DNA from: Candidatus Acidiflorens stordalenmirensis
GTDB taxonomy: Bacteria > Acidobacteriota > Terriglobia > Terriglobales > Acidobacteriaceae
DNA length: 36,309 bases
Direction of reading: 5' to 3'
Assembly: GCA_003139995.1 (NCBI GenBank)
Contig: PLIC01000138.1
Span: forward strand, 5,710-42,018
Positions 8,840-16,036 of the stretch are shown in pieces. Below the pieces are notes generated by a model. It was not told the origin of the DNA. It did no database searches and saw nothing but the letters and a program-made list of their open reading frames with translations. How positions within the stretch are numbered: position 1 is the stretch's first letter; every line of letters starts with the position of its first letter. The position numbers and the translations under genes were made by a program.

Positions 8840-8879
8840 CGAGTAGCGCGCATACCGCGGCGCGCCACTGCGGGCGAGA

Positions 8880-8949
8880 AGTTCTCAGTTCCCAGTTCTC
8901 AGTGAAAGCCACGAAACGTTTCTGAGAACTGGGAACTGAGAACTGAGAA
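8880..8949. repeat. Heptanucleotide repeat hairpin between regulator and kinase
   Basis: The left arm at 8880-8902 (GTTCTCA GTTCCCA GTTCTCA G units) and the right arm at 8922-8944 (CTGAGAA CTGGGAA CTGAGAA units) are a perfect 23-base inverted repeat around a 19-base loop. A further CTGAGAA unit extends the right side to 8949. No T tract follows, so a simple intrinsic terminator is unlikely. The right arm matches 1741-1762 exactly over 22 bases. Confidence 0.93.
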
Positions 8950-8962
8950 CTTCCTTATAAAG

Positions 8963-10846
8963 ATGAGCCGCAAATTCATCATCGTGCTCGCGATCACCAC
9001 GCTGTTCACGGCGCTGGTCATCGGCTTCTCCTGGATTTACCTGTCGCAACTGCTGCGCCAGCGCTTGCTGTGGGCCGATGAAACCGCTTCCCAGCTCACC
9101 AATCAACTGGAGTACGCTGCCTCCAAAGCGGTACCCGACCTGACCAGCACGCGGGTTGACACCGAAAATCCCAAGGCGATGCGCACCGCCATCACGAATT
9201 ATCTGCAGACCGACACCAACCTCAACGACATGCTGGAATCGGTGGTGGGAAATTCTCGCATCATCTACGACGCCGCCATCATCGATCCGAATGGGGTGGC
9301 GATTCTCGATACCAATCCAGCGCTGGATGGCAAGCCGGTTCCGGAACGCGCCCCTTTGGGCGTGTTGCGCGACGCGGGCTTCCGCCGCCAGTTGCGCATG
9401 CTTTACGCCCCCGGCGCCGTTTATGACGTGAGCATCGGGCTGGAACTTGACGGGCAGGCGTTTGGCAGCGTTCACGTGGGCGTCTCGACGGTTTTTCTGC
9501 GCAACGAACTGACGCCGAAACTGCAGCAGGCAGCTTTCTTTTCCGTGCTCGCGATTTTCTGTTCGCTGGTGCTGGCGGCGGTGGTTTCGAATGTCGCGCT
9601 CGGCCCGCTCAAGGCCATCAGCCGCAACCTCGACAGCGCGAGCGCCGGAGATCTGTTGCCGGCCGAGGAGTCCAGTTCGGACGACGAAGTTGGCCTGGTG
9701 TCGTTAAAGATCGCCCACCTCGGCCGGCAGATTCGCGATACCAACGAGATTTTTTCCGCGCTGAAAGACAACGTCGAGCAGGTCATGAGCAAGCTGCAGG
9801 ATGGGCTCATGCTGTTCACGCGCGACTCACGGGTGGTGCTGGTGAGCGCTTCGGCGGAAAAATTTCTGGGTCGCCCGCGCCGTGAAATTCTGGGACACAC
9901 CGCGGACGAAATTTTTTCCGATGGATCGGTTCTGGGCGCGGTGGTTCTGCCGGCATTCCAGAAGCAGCGGCCGCTGGCGCTCTACGAATTCGACGCCGTC
10001 GATGGCCGGCGGGTCCAGGTGTCGCTCGATTTCATTCAAGAAAAAGGAACGCCGATTGGCGCGCTGCTGACCATGCGCGATGCCGAATCGGTGCGGCGCA
10101 TCGAGGACGAGATTGAAATTTCGCGGCGCCTTTCCGCCAGCGGGCGGCTGACCCGAGGTGTGGCGCACGAGGTGAAGAACCCCATCAACGCCATTGTGCT
10201 CCATTTACAGTTGCTGCAAAACAAACTGCAGCAGGACGATCCCGATACGCGCCGCCACATGGACATCATCGGCAACGAAATCCATCGCCTCGACCGCGTC
10301 GTGCAAATTCTGGTGGACTTCACCCGTCCCCGCGATCTGCGGCTGGAAGACGTGGACTTGGGCAAGATTCTCGAGAGCGTATCGACGCTGGCCGCGCCCG
10401 ATGCCGCGCGTCACGGCGTGCGCGTGGCGCTGGAACTGCCCAACCACGAACTGCCCGACGAAGATGAGGCGCTGATGGTGCGCGTCGATTCCGACCTGAT
10501 CAAGCAGGCGACGATGAACCTGGTGCTGAACGGCGTGCAGGCGATGACCGAGGGAGGAACGCTCACGCTGAAGGCGCGGCGCGATGGCGAGACGATTCTC
10601 GCCGAAGTGATGGACCAGGGTTGCGGCATTCCTCCCGAAGCGCAAGAAAAAATTTTCGAACTCTACTACACCACCAGGGACGACAAAGGTGGAAGCGGAA
10701 TCGGGCTGGCGCAAACTTACCAGATCATGCAGTGGCACTATGGCTCGGTGGAGTTCGATTCCATCGTCGGAGCCGGCACGACCTTCCGCTTGCGCCTCCC
10801 AGCAGCAGCGGCGAAACCAGATCGCCGGGAAGAGATGACGGCCTGA
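8963..10846 (+). CDS. NtrB-like membrane sensor histidine kinase
   Basis: The 627-residue kinase has an N-terminal membrane helix (FIIVLAITTLFTALVIGFSW), a periplasmic sensor region (about 30-185) and a second helix (FFSVLAIFCSLVLAAVV). A HAMP-like linker follows (ALGPLKAISRNLDSASAGDL), then a PAS domain (about 275-375, DGLMLFTRDSRVVLVSASAEK). In the DHp domain, RGVAHEVKNPINAI carries the phospho-accepting His402. The ATPase domain has the N box NLVLNGVQAM, the G1 box DQGCGIP and the G2 box GGSGIGLAQ. It should autophosphorylate and pass phosphate to D54 of the sigma-54 regulator upstream. The two genes lie 123 bases apart, with the heptamer hairpin between them. The input signal is unknown. 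Confidence 0.92.
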   Translation: MSRKFIIVLAITTLFTALVIGFSWIYLSQLLRQRLLWADETASQLTNQLEYAASKAVPDLTSTRVDTENPKAMRTAITNYLQTDTNLNDMLESVVGNSRIIYDAAIIDPNGVAILDTNPALDGKPVPERAPLGVLRDAGFRRQLRMLYAPGAVYDVSIGLELDGQAFGSVHVGVSTVFLRNELTPKLQQAAFFSVLAIFCSLVLAAVVSNVALGPLKAISRNLDSASAGDLLPAEESSSDDEVGLVSLKIAHLGRQIRDTNEIFSALKDNVEQVMSKLQDGLMLFTRDSRVVLVSASAEKFLGRPRREILGHTADEIFSDGSVLGAVVLPAFQKQRPLALYEFDAVDGRRVQVSLDFIQEKGTPIGALLTMRDAESVRRIEDEIEISRRLSASGRLTRGVAHEVKNPINAIVLHLQLLQNKLQQDDPDTRRHMDIIGNEIHRLDRVVQILVDFTRPRDLRLEDVDLGKILESVSTLAAPDAARHGVRVALELPNHELPDEDEALMVRVDSDLIKQATMNLVLNGVQAMTEGGTLTLKARRDGETILAEVMDQGCGIPPEAQEKIFELYYTTRDDKGGSGIGLAQTYQIMQWHYGSVEFDSIVGAGTTFRLRLPAAAAKPDRREEMTA

Positions 10847-11022
10847 ACTCCTAGGCGATCATGTCGAAGTCTTTGAGGAAGACTTGGGAAGTAAACTGGA
10901 TCGCGACCTTCACACGGGTGAAAGATGAATCTGACAAGGCGCACTGAATTCCACTGTTTGCCAAATATGGGATCACACAAGTTTTTCGACCCGCTGCCCA
11001 AGCCTGCGGGCGGAGGCTGCAG

Positions 11023-11337
11023 ATGATCATCGAGATGAGAACCTATAAAACCAAGCCCGGCAGGCGCACCGAGTTCCTTGAGATATTTCGTTCCAAGTCT
11101 GTCCCGGCACACACAGAAATCGGGATGAAAATCCTCGGCCCATTTCTCTCCGTCGAAGATCCCGATACTTTCTTTTTTATGCGCGGTTTCCCTGACCTCC
11201 CTTCGCGGGAGCCGATGAAAGCAAAGTTTTATGAGGGGCCATTATGGAAGGGCGAACTGGAGAACGTCCTGATGCCGATGTTGGAAAAATATGAAGTTAT
11301 CCTGGTAGAAGACCCCGAAGAGCTGGTTCACTGGTAG
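11023..11337 (+). CDS. NIPSNAP family protein
   Basis: The 104-residue protein matches the NIPSNAP ferredoxin-like alpha/beta-barrel fold. It opens with the conserved MIIEMRTYKTKPGRRTEFL, followed by a middle segment FLSVEDPDTFFFMRGFPDL and a C-terminal strand KYEVILVEDPEEL. NIPSNAP domains are stress-responsive dimeric folds of unclear biochemical role in bacteria, sometimes found with degradative or monooxygenase-like activity. The start ATG is preceded by GGCGGAGG at a good distance. The gene stands alone, with no clear functional partner nearby. Confidence 0.82.
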   Translation: MIIEMRTYKTKPGRRTEFLEIFRSKSVPAHTEIGMKILGPFLSVEDPDTFFFMRGFPDLPSREPMKAKFYEGPLWKGELENVLMPMLEKYEVILVEDPEELVHW

Positions 11338-11466
11338 TGGCGGCTTGAGCACCGCAATGGCGAGGCATCGACTGGTTGGCCGATGCCCCGCCCGGTTCTC
11401 GTACACTGCCCGTTCAATGAAGTCTCTTTCCGTGAACGATTAGGGCTTTCCCCTCGGAGGACGATC

Positions 11467-12552
11467 TTACTTCCTGCCCGGTTCCCTGCTCTCTGGCTGC
11501 TGTCTCTGCTGCAATTGCTGCGTCTGTTGCTGGTGTTTTTGCTGCAATTGCTGCGTCTGTTGCTGGTGCTTCTGCTCTACCTGCTGCTTGGTCGCCTCAT
11601 TCGCCTTCTGTTTATCCAGCTTCACGTGCTCCTGGTCCTGCTGCTGCTGGAGTTTGTCTCGTTCCTGTTGCTGCTTCGCGACTACTTTATCCTGCTGCTG
11701 CTGGTACTTCCTGTCCAGCTTCGGGTTGCCTGTGTTGGGAGTGCTCCGTGTTAGGGGCGGAAGGTCGTGAGGATGGACGGCCGCGCTGGCTGCAGGGGCG
11801 TTTCCTCCACGATTGGCCGGAGTATAAGGCCCTCCTGCGGCTTTGGCCGGTGCCGCGCCACGGTCATTAAAATCTCCGGGCCGCGGTGTCGCGGCGACGC
11901 CAGGCTTGCCCATGTTCGCCGACGCGCGTTGCTGCGGGTTGGCTCGGGCCGCCTGCGCATGTTGAGTTTGAGCCGCTACCGGCGGGATATGTCTGTCCCG
12001 CGCCGCCGCCTCTTCTTGAGCTGTTGGGCGAGCGTCGATTCCACCGTTGCCGCCGTTATAGCTGACGTGGTTCTCGTTGTTGTTCCTCGCGGGGCTGTTG
12101 TAAACATTGTGAATATCGTTGATGTTCACGTTGCTCACCGAACGGTTATAAAAAAAGTGTCCGCCGTCCCAACGCCCGCCTTCAAAGCCCACACCGAAAT
12201 AGCCGAAGCCGTAATTGATCCCGCCGTAGAAGCCTACGTTTGAACCCCAGTAGCCGTCATAGAAAACAAATCCGTCTCCGCCCCAACCCCAATAGGCTGG
12301 AGTCCACAGGAAACCGATTTCCGGCGCCATCACCCATGTGCCCGGCACCCAGTAGTAATCGCTGATGTCGTAGTCGTAGGCCCAGTAGCCGGGTGTCCAA
12401 AGATAACCGTCGCCCGGGCAAATAGGCTGCTCATAGATAGGCAGCGGGGGCGGGCCGATCCTAATGGCCACGCCGATTTGCGCGAACGATGCTGCCGACA
12501 TCGACAGCACGACGAGCGCGAACAACAGTGTACGAATGAAACGAATATGCAT
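11467..12552 (-). CDS. Secreted YXWGXW-type protein with Gln-rich tail
   Basis: The start is ATG 12552, supported by AGAGGA upstream and by the signal peptide directly after it (FIRTLLFALVVLSMSAASFAQ). Longer in-frame readings would place 47 basic residues before it. The 361-residue protein has an aromatic repeat region (about 45-110) with GYLWTPGYWAYD, YYWVPGTWV, GFLWTPAYWGWG and FYDGYWG, the hallmark of YXWGXW repeat proteins. A Gly/Asn-rich stretch and an Ala/Pro linker follow. The last 80 residues are a Gln/Lys coiled coil with a near-duplicated QQKHQQQTQQLQ unit. Acidobacteria often encode several such proteins, probably envelope-associated. The exact role is not known. Confidence 0.82.
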   Translation of the reverse strand: MHIRFIRTLLFALVVLSMSAASFAQIGVAIRIGPPPLPIYEQPICPGDGYLWTPGYWAYDYDISDYYWVPGTWVMAPEIGFLWTPAYWGWGGDGFVFYDGYWGSNVGFYGGINYGFGYFGVGFEGGRWDGGHFFYNRSVSNVNINDIHNVYNSPARNNNENHVSYNGGNGGIDARPTAQEEAAARDRHIPPVAAQTQHAQAARANPQQRASANMGKPGVAATPRPGDFNDRGAAPAKAAGGPYTPANRGGNAPAASAAVHPHDLPPLTRSTPNTGNPKLDRKYQQQQDKVVAKQQQERDKLQQQQDQEHVKLDKQKANEATKQQVEQKHQQQTQQLQQKHQQQTQQLQQRQQPESREPGRK

Positions 12553-12841
12553 TGTAATTCCTCTGGCCTGATCCCTCGCTTGCCCGGTGATGCTCTTTTG
12601 ACGCGGGTTGCGTGGATTGAGGGCCGATTTTCGGACGAAACATAACTGCAGACTGCGTCTCGCTCGCAAATGGTTCTGGCAGAACTTTCTCATTCCGGAG
12701 ACATCGAAATCTGTTCAAAAAAGCTCACTTCCGAACATGCGTCCCAGATTGGAGGTCAACTGGGAAACGTCTGTCCTGTTCAGAAGTTGATCTCACGTCC
12801 AGAGCTTCACAAATAATCACACTGCTTTTTGCAGGCCGGGA

Positions 12842-13483
12842 TTATTGCAGGTCGACGGTCTGAGCGAAACGGAAGTTGAGACGGCGATCGGGTCCGAGCA
12901 CGATATCTTTGTCTCTGTCGCGATCTCGATCTTTCGTAGCGGTGCCAGAAGCCGCGCCGGTCGCAGGGTTTCTTTCTTCGCGGGAGCCGCCTTTGGCGAA
13001 GATGCTGGAGGTCTCGATCATGACCTGCCTGCCGCCCAGGTTCAAACTCACCAGCACGATCCGCAGATAGCCGGGTTCGAGAGAACGCCCGAGCGAGCTT
13101 TCGCGCGAATTTCCGGGAGAACTCGCGGAGGGCTTGGCTTCGAGCACGCGGCCGGTCGCGGCGGTGCCGCGGGCGACGAGCGTCTGGCCGTCGATCATGA
13201 CCGGCTCATCGACGGTGGCGCTGAAAGTGTCTCCCGCATGTGACGACGCGCTCGAAAGCGCGCTCTCGAGGCGAATCGGGATGGGCGTTCCCTCGGGCAG
13301 TCTCGTGGTGGATGGAATCAGCGACTGGCTGGGCGCAATGCCGGTCGAGCGCGGTTGGCGATCAAAGGGCAGCTTTTGCGATTCGGCGGAGTTCGAAGCG
13401 TTCTCAGCGGGCGGGCGGCCACAGGCGCAGAGCAGGCTGAACGTCAGCAGGATGATGGCGATGCGATTGGCATGGGATGGCAT
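12842..13483 (-). CDS. Putative lipoprotein, hypothetical
   Basis: The ATG at 13483 gives 213 residues with a lipoprotein signal (IAIILLTFSLLCACGRPP), where LCAC is a good lipobox. CGGAGAAG precedes this start, and an upstream start at 13534 would add 17 residues before the signal peptide. The mature part has a disordered Ser/Pro stretch. A compact domain follows with LPEGTPIPIRLESALSSASS, GDTFSATVDEPVMIDGQTLV and ARGTAATGRVLEAKPS, resembling TrbI/conjugal-transfer-type or SH3-like beta domains seen in many acidobacterial lipoproteins. The C-terminus contains a run of Arg/Asp dipeptides (KDRDRDRDKD). No enzymatic motif is visible. Confidence 0.75.
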   Translation of the reverse strand: MPSHANRIAIILLTFSLLCACGRPPAENASNSAESQKLPFDRQPRSTGIAPSQSLIPSTTRLPEGTPIPIRLESALSSASSHAGDTFSATVDEPVMIDGQTLVARGTAATGRVLEAKPSASSPGNSRESSLGRSLEPGYLRIVLVSLNLGGRQVMIETSSIFAKGGSREERNPATGAASGTATKDRDRDRDKDIVLGPDRRLNFRFAQTVDLQ

Positions 13484-13656
13484 GAACTTCTCCGCCGCGT
13501 AACACCCCCGCCCAAACAGAGCGTGGACGGACACCCTCGATAGTAAGACCCGATAGTAAGAATAGACCGCGTTAGCCTGGACTGCCAGCCATCGTTCCCG
13601 TTCCTTCGATTAAAGCGCCAGTGGCCCTGACAACCCCAGTAGCTGGAGCACGGGTT

Positions 13657-15342
13657 TCAAGCGTGCTGGTGCCGCGCCGTCCTCCACACAGCCTTTGACA
13701 GCAGCCAAATGCCGATTGCGCCGGCGGCGGCGATGATGCCCCACCAGAAGTAGATGACACTTTCAGCTGAGGAGGTCTGGTTGTGGACCTCTTGCGGAAT
13801 ATTGCACAAAAAAAGGAAATTCCAAACTGACTCGTGATCCCGCGCCCACGGGTTGGCGAGGTAGGACCTGTAGTATTCGGCGTATGGATGATAAGCGCAC
13901 AACAGGCCGGTGCAACTCAGAAGCAGCAGCAGCGGTGCGTAGGTCAGGCTGAACCGGACGAATCTCGGGGCGCGCCTCACGGCAAACATGAATAAGACAA
14001 CCGCCATCAGAAGGACCGAGGCCTCTAACACGATTGCGCAGATGTAAACCAAGAGGGCGCTCGCGAGAGAAAATGTAAAAAGCCTTTGCGTCACCGAGTT
14101 GTTGTGCGTGCGCGTTTCTTCGTTCTCTGCGTGCTGCAATTGCGCGGCATAGGCGAGGGTTTGGGCCTCCTGCGTTCGTCCCAGCTTGAACAAAAGCGGC
14201 TGCAAGCGTTTGAAGGACGTCTCCTGCAGTCCCCGGGCGATCACGGCTTCCAAATCCGTCTTACCACCTAGGCGCATACGCTGACCGAATTGGGCGACGA
14301 TCCAATACTCGCTTGCAGCGTTTTCCCATTGACCGGCACGCTCGGCCTCCTCGCCCTGGGCAACGCGCAGGGCAGCATATTCGTGCAAATTCTTAAGATT
14401 GGGAATCGGGTCGTTAAAAAAGTAGGCGGACATGGCACGTTGCGGATTCATCACGTCGAGCCGCTGCATGACCTGGAGGTCAAGGTCTAATCGCCGGTCG
14501 AAGTAAGTCTCATAAACCGGCGCCTCAAAAGCCCGATCCATCAGTTCGAGCCATCGGGGATCGCGTCCGCGGAGACGAGCGACTTCTTCTTGCTGGATCG
14601 GCGCATAGAAATAGAAACTGATACTCCGACGTCCGCGCCATTGCGGATCGTCATAGTGGGCACGAGCAATCTCATCCGCTTCGACAAGGTAAGGTACGGC
14701 GTTTTTTGGGTCCCAGTCTTGCATCCGCTGGGCTAGTTCGGGGTGCGGCGATCCGTGGAACCTGGAATCGACCCTGCGCTGCGCAAGAAAGTAGTAAATC
14801 CAGGTGAGGCTTGGATCTTTGGCGACGGCGTGCTCAGCCAGGCGCATCGCCTCGTCGAAGCGCGCGCCCTCGACATCGGGCAGCCGCATGGCGGCAACCG
14901 CCATGGCGGCGTCGTCGCCTTTGCTCTCGGCTTCGCGTCCGATCTTCTCCCACAAGGCGGTCTCGTCCGTCAGCTTCAATTCGGATCGCCAACTGGAGAA
15001 TGTGACGCTAAGCCCCTGGCGCAGTTCCGGAACGAACAGCAGCCCTCCTGAAATCGCTAAACACACGAGTGCAAGCTTCCACGGCAACGGCGGAGGAACC
15101 TGCGGCGGCCCGATGAGCGCCGGTTCGTTCTTCGCCGCCGAACGCCGGAATAGACGCGAAAAGAAGGCACGCAATGCAACCATAAGTCCTCCTACTGTCC
15201 AAGACAGCGCTGTGCTGAACTCGGTGATAGAGCCTGCTTCCGCCAGAACAGCCTCGCCCCACGCGCGGGTCTGCGGGGGATACAGGCTGATCGCCCTCGT
15301 AAGAATCCTCGTCATAATACGGTTTGCCAAAGTGTCGGCCAT
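13657..15342 (-). CDS. Multi-TM membrane protein coupled to PadR
   Basis: The 561-residue protein starts at ATG 15342, which overlaps the padR stop by one base (TAATG), so translation is probably coupled. The N-terminus (NRIMTRILTRAISLYPPQTRAWGEAVLAEAGSI) resembles the head of membrane proteins often encoded after padR genes in Acidobacteria. A helix (WKLALVCLAISGGLLFVPEL) leads to a soluble helical region of about 300 residues with TPR-like spacing (EAMRLAEHAVAKDPSLTWIYYFLAQ). At least three helices follow near the C-terminus (LASALLVYICAIVLEASVLLM, FSLTYAPLLLLLSCTGLLC, WWGIIAAAGAIGIWLL). Function is unknown. A regulated envelope role is inferred from the operon only. Confidence 0.78.
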   Translation of the reverse strand: MADTLANRIMTRILTRAISLYPPQTRAWGEAVLAEAGSITEFSTALSWTVGGLMVALRAFFSRLFRRSAAKNEPALIGPPQVPPPLPWKLALVCLAISGGLLFVPELRQGLSVTFSSWRSELKLTDETALWEKIGREAESKGDDAAMAVAAMRLPDVEGARFDEAMRLAEHAVAKDPSLTWIYYFLAQRRVDSRFHGSPHPELAQRMQDWDPKNAVPYLVEADEIARAHYDDPQWRGRRSISFYFYAPIQQEEVARLRGRDPRWLELMDRAFEAPVYETYFDRRLDLDLQVMQRLDVMNPQRAMSAYFFNDPIPNLKNLHEYAALRVAQGEEAERAGQWENAASEYWIVAQFGQRMRLGGKTDLEAVIARGLQETSFKRLQPLLFKLGRTQEAQTLAYAAQLQHAENEETRTHNNSVTQRLFTFSLASALLVYICAIVLEASVLLMAVVLFMFAVRRAPRFVRFSLTYAPLLLLLSCTGLLCAYHPYAEYYRSYLANPWARDHESVWNFLFLCNIPQEVHNQTSSAESVIYFWWGIIAAAGAIGIWLLSKAVWRTARHQHA

Positions 15343-15650
15343 TAGCGGTCTCCGAAGGCTGGCTTCAGAGCGCCGCTGGGGCGGGTGCGTTGCGCCTCTT
15401 CGCGAGCCCAGCGCTGGCCGAGGCCGGTCAGGCGATACATGTGGCGCGGCGGACGACCACCCCCGGCTGTTTCTTCCCAACGCGTCTCCAGCAGCGATTT
15501 CTCGGCCAGGCGCATGAGGATGGGATACAGCGTCCCGGACTTCAGCCCGGTCTCGCGAGACAGGTCGTAGCCGTAGCGCCACTCGGCGGGACGGTCGAGC
15601 AAAGATGCAATCAGCAACCGGGTTTGCGGAGATGTGCGGACAAGCTTCAT
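15342..15650 (-). CDS. PadR-family transcriptional regulator
   Basis: This is a 102-residue short-type PadR winged-helix protein. The recognition-helix region (RYGYDLSRETGLKSGTLYPI), the LMRLAEKSLLETRWEE helix and the wing GGGRPPRHMYRLTGLG are all present. PadR proteins repress adjacent genes and are released by ligands. Here the target is likely its own operon with the membrane protein downstream. Its ATG lies just beyond a -35/-10 pair with almost no leader. Confidence 0.9.
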   Translation of the reverse strand: MKLVRTSPQTRLLIASLLDRPAEWRYGYDLSRETGLKSGTLYPILMRLAEKSLLETRWEETAGGGRPPRHMYRLTGLGQRWAREEAQRTRPSGALKPAFGDR

Positions 15651-15651
15651 G

Positions 15652-15685
15652 ATGTTTAGTCTACATATATAGATTAAGATGTCAA
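15652..15685 (-). promoter_or_regulatory. padR promoter and candidate PadR operator
   Basis: On the minus strand, TTGACA (15685-15680), a 16-base spacer and TAGACT (15663-15658) form a good sigma-70 promoter. The predicted start, near 15651, falls at or within a base or two of the padR ATG (15650), so the mRNA would be leaderless. ATGT-N7-ACAT (15652-15666) overlaps the -10 box and resembles the ATGT/ACAT dyads bound by PadR proteins. A second ATGT lies at 15679-15682. Confidence 0.55.
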
Positions 15686-16014
15686 GTCCGCCTCGTCAAG
15701 TCTCGCCAAAGACCCTTGTATCAGCCTCCAAAAGAGCGGAAGGTGGTCTCGGTCAATCCAGTCTGTTCGATGGCTATGTTGGACGCTATGAACTGGCGCC
15801 GAATTTCATCCTGAGCGTGAAGCGGGAAGGCAACCAACTTTTCGTGCAGGCGACTGGCCAACCGAAATTCGAGTTGTTTCCAGAGAGCGAACGCGAGTAC
15901 TTCTACAAGGTCGCCGATGCCCAGATCACATTCGACACTGGCAGCCACGGCAAGGCGACGGGGCTAGTCCTGCACCAGGGCGGCATGAACCAGCCAGCAA
16001 AGCGAATTGAATAG
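15679..16014 (+). pseudogene. Orphan DUF3471-like C-terminal fragment of a serine hydrolase
   Basis: The reading frame encodes 111 residues, of which the last 80 (YVGRYELAPNFILSVKREGN, then LFVQATGQPKFELFPESE and FYKVADAQITFD) match the DUF3471 domain. That domain is usually the C-terminal tail of beta-lactamase-family serine hydrolases. The catalytic domain is absent, and the first 30 residues look unrelated. The ATG at 15679 lies inside the padR promoter region. It may be a decayed remnant or a free-standing small domain. No signal peptide or convincing ribosome-binding site is seen. Confidence 0.55.
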
Positions 16015-16036
16015 TGCTCCGCCGCAGTCCAATGAC

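Noticed and set aside
11364-11387. Hairpin GGCATCG/CGATGCC after the NIPSNAP gene as a terminator
   Set aside because: The stem is only seven bases and no T run follows.
12812-12846. AATAATC/GATTATT stem around the lipoprotein stop codon as a terminator
   Set aside because: The stem is short and AT-only, includes the stop codon, and has a long loop.
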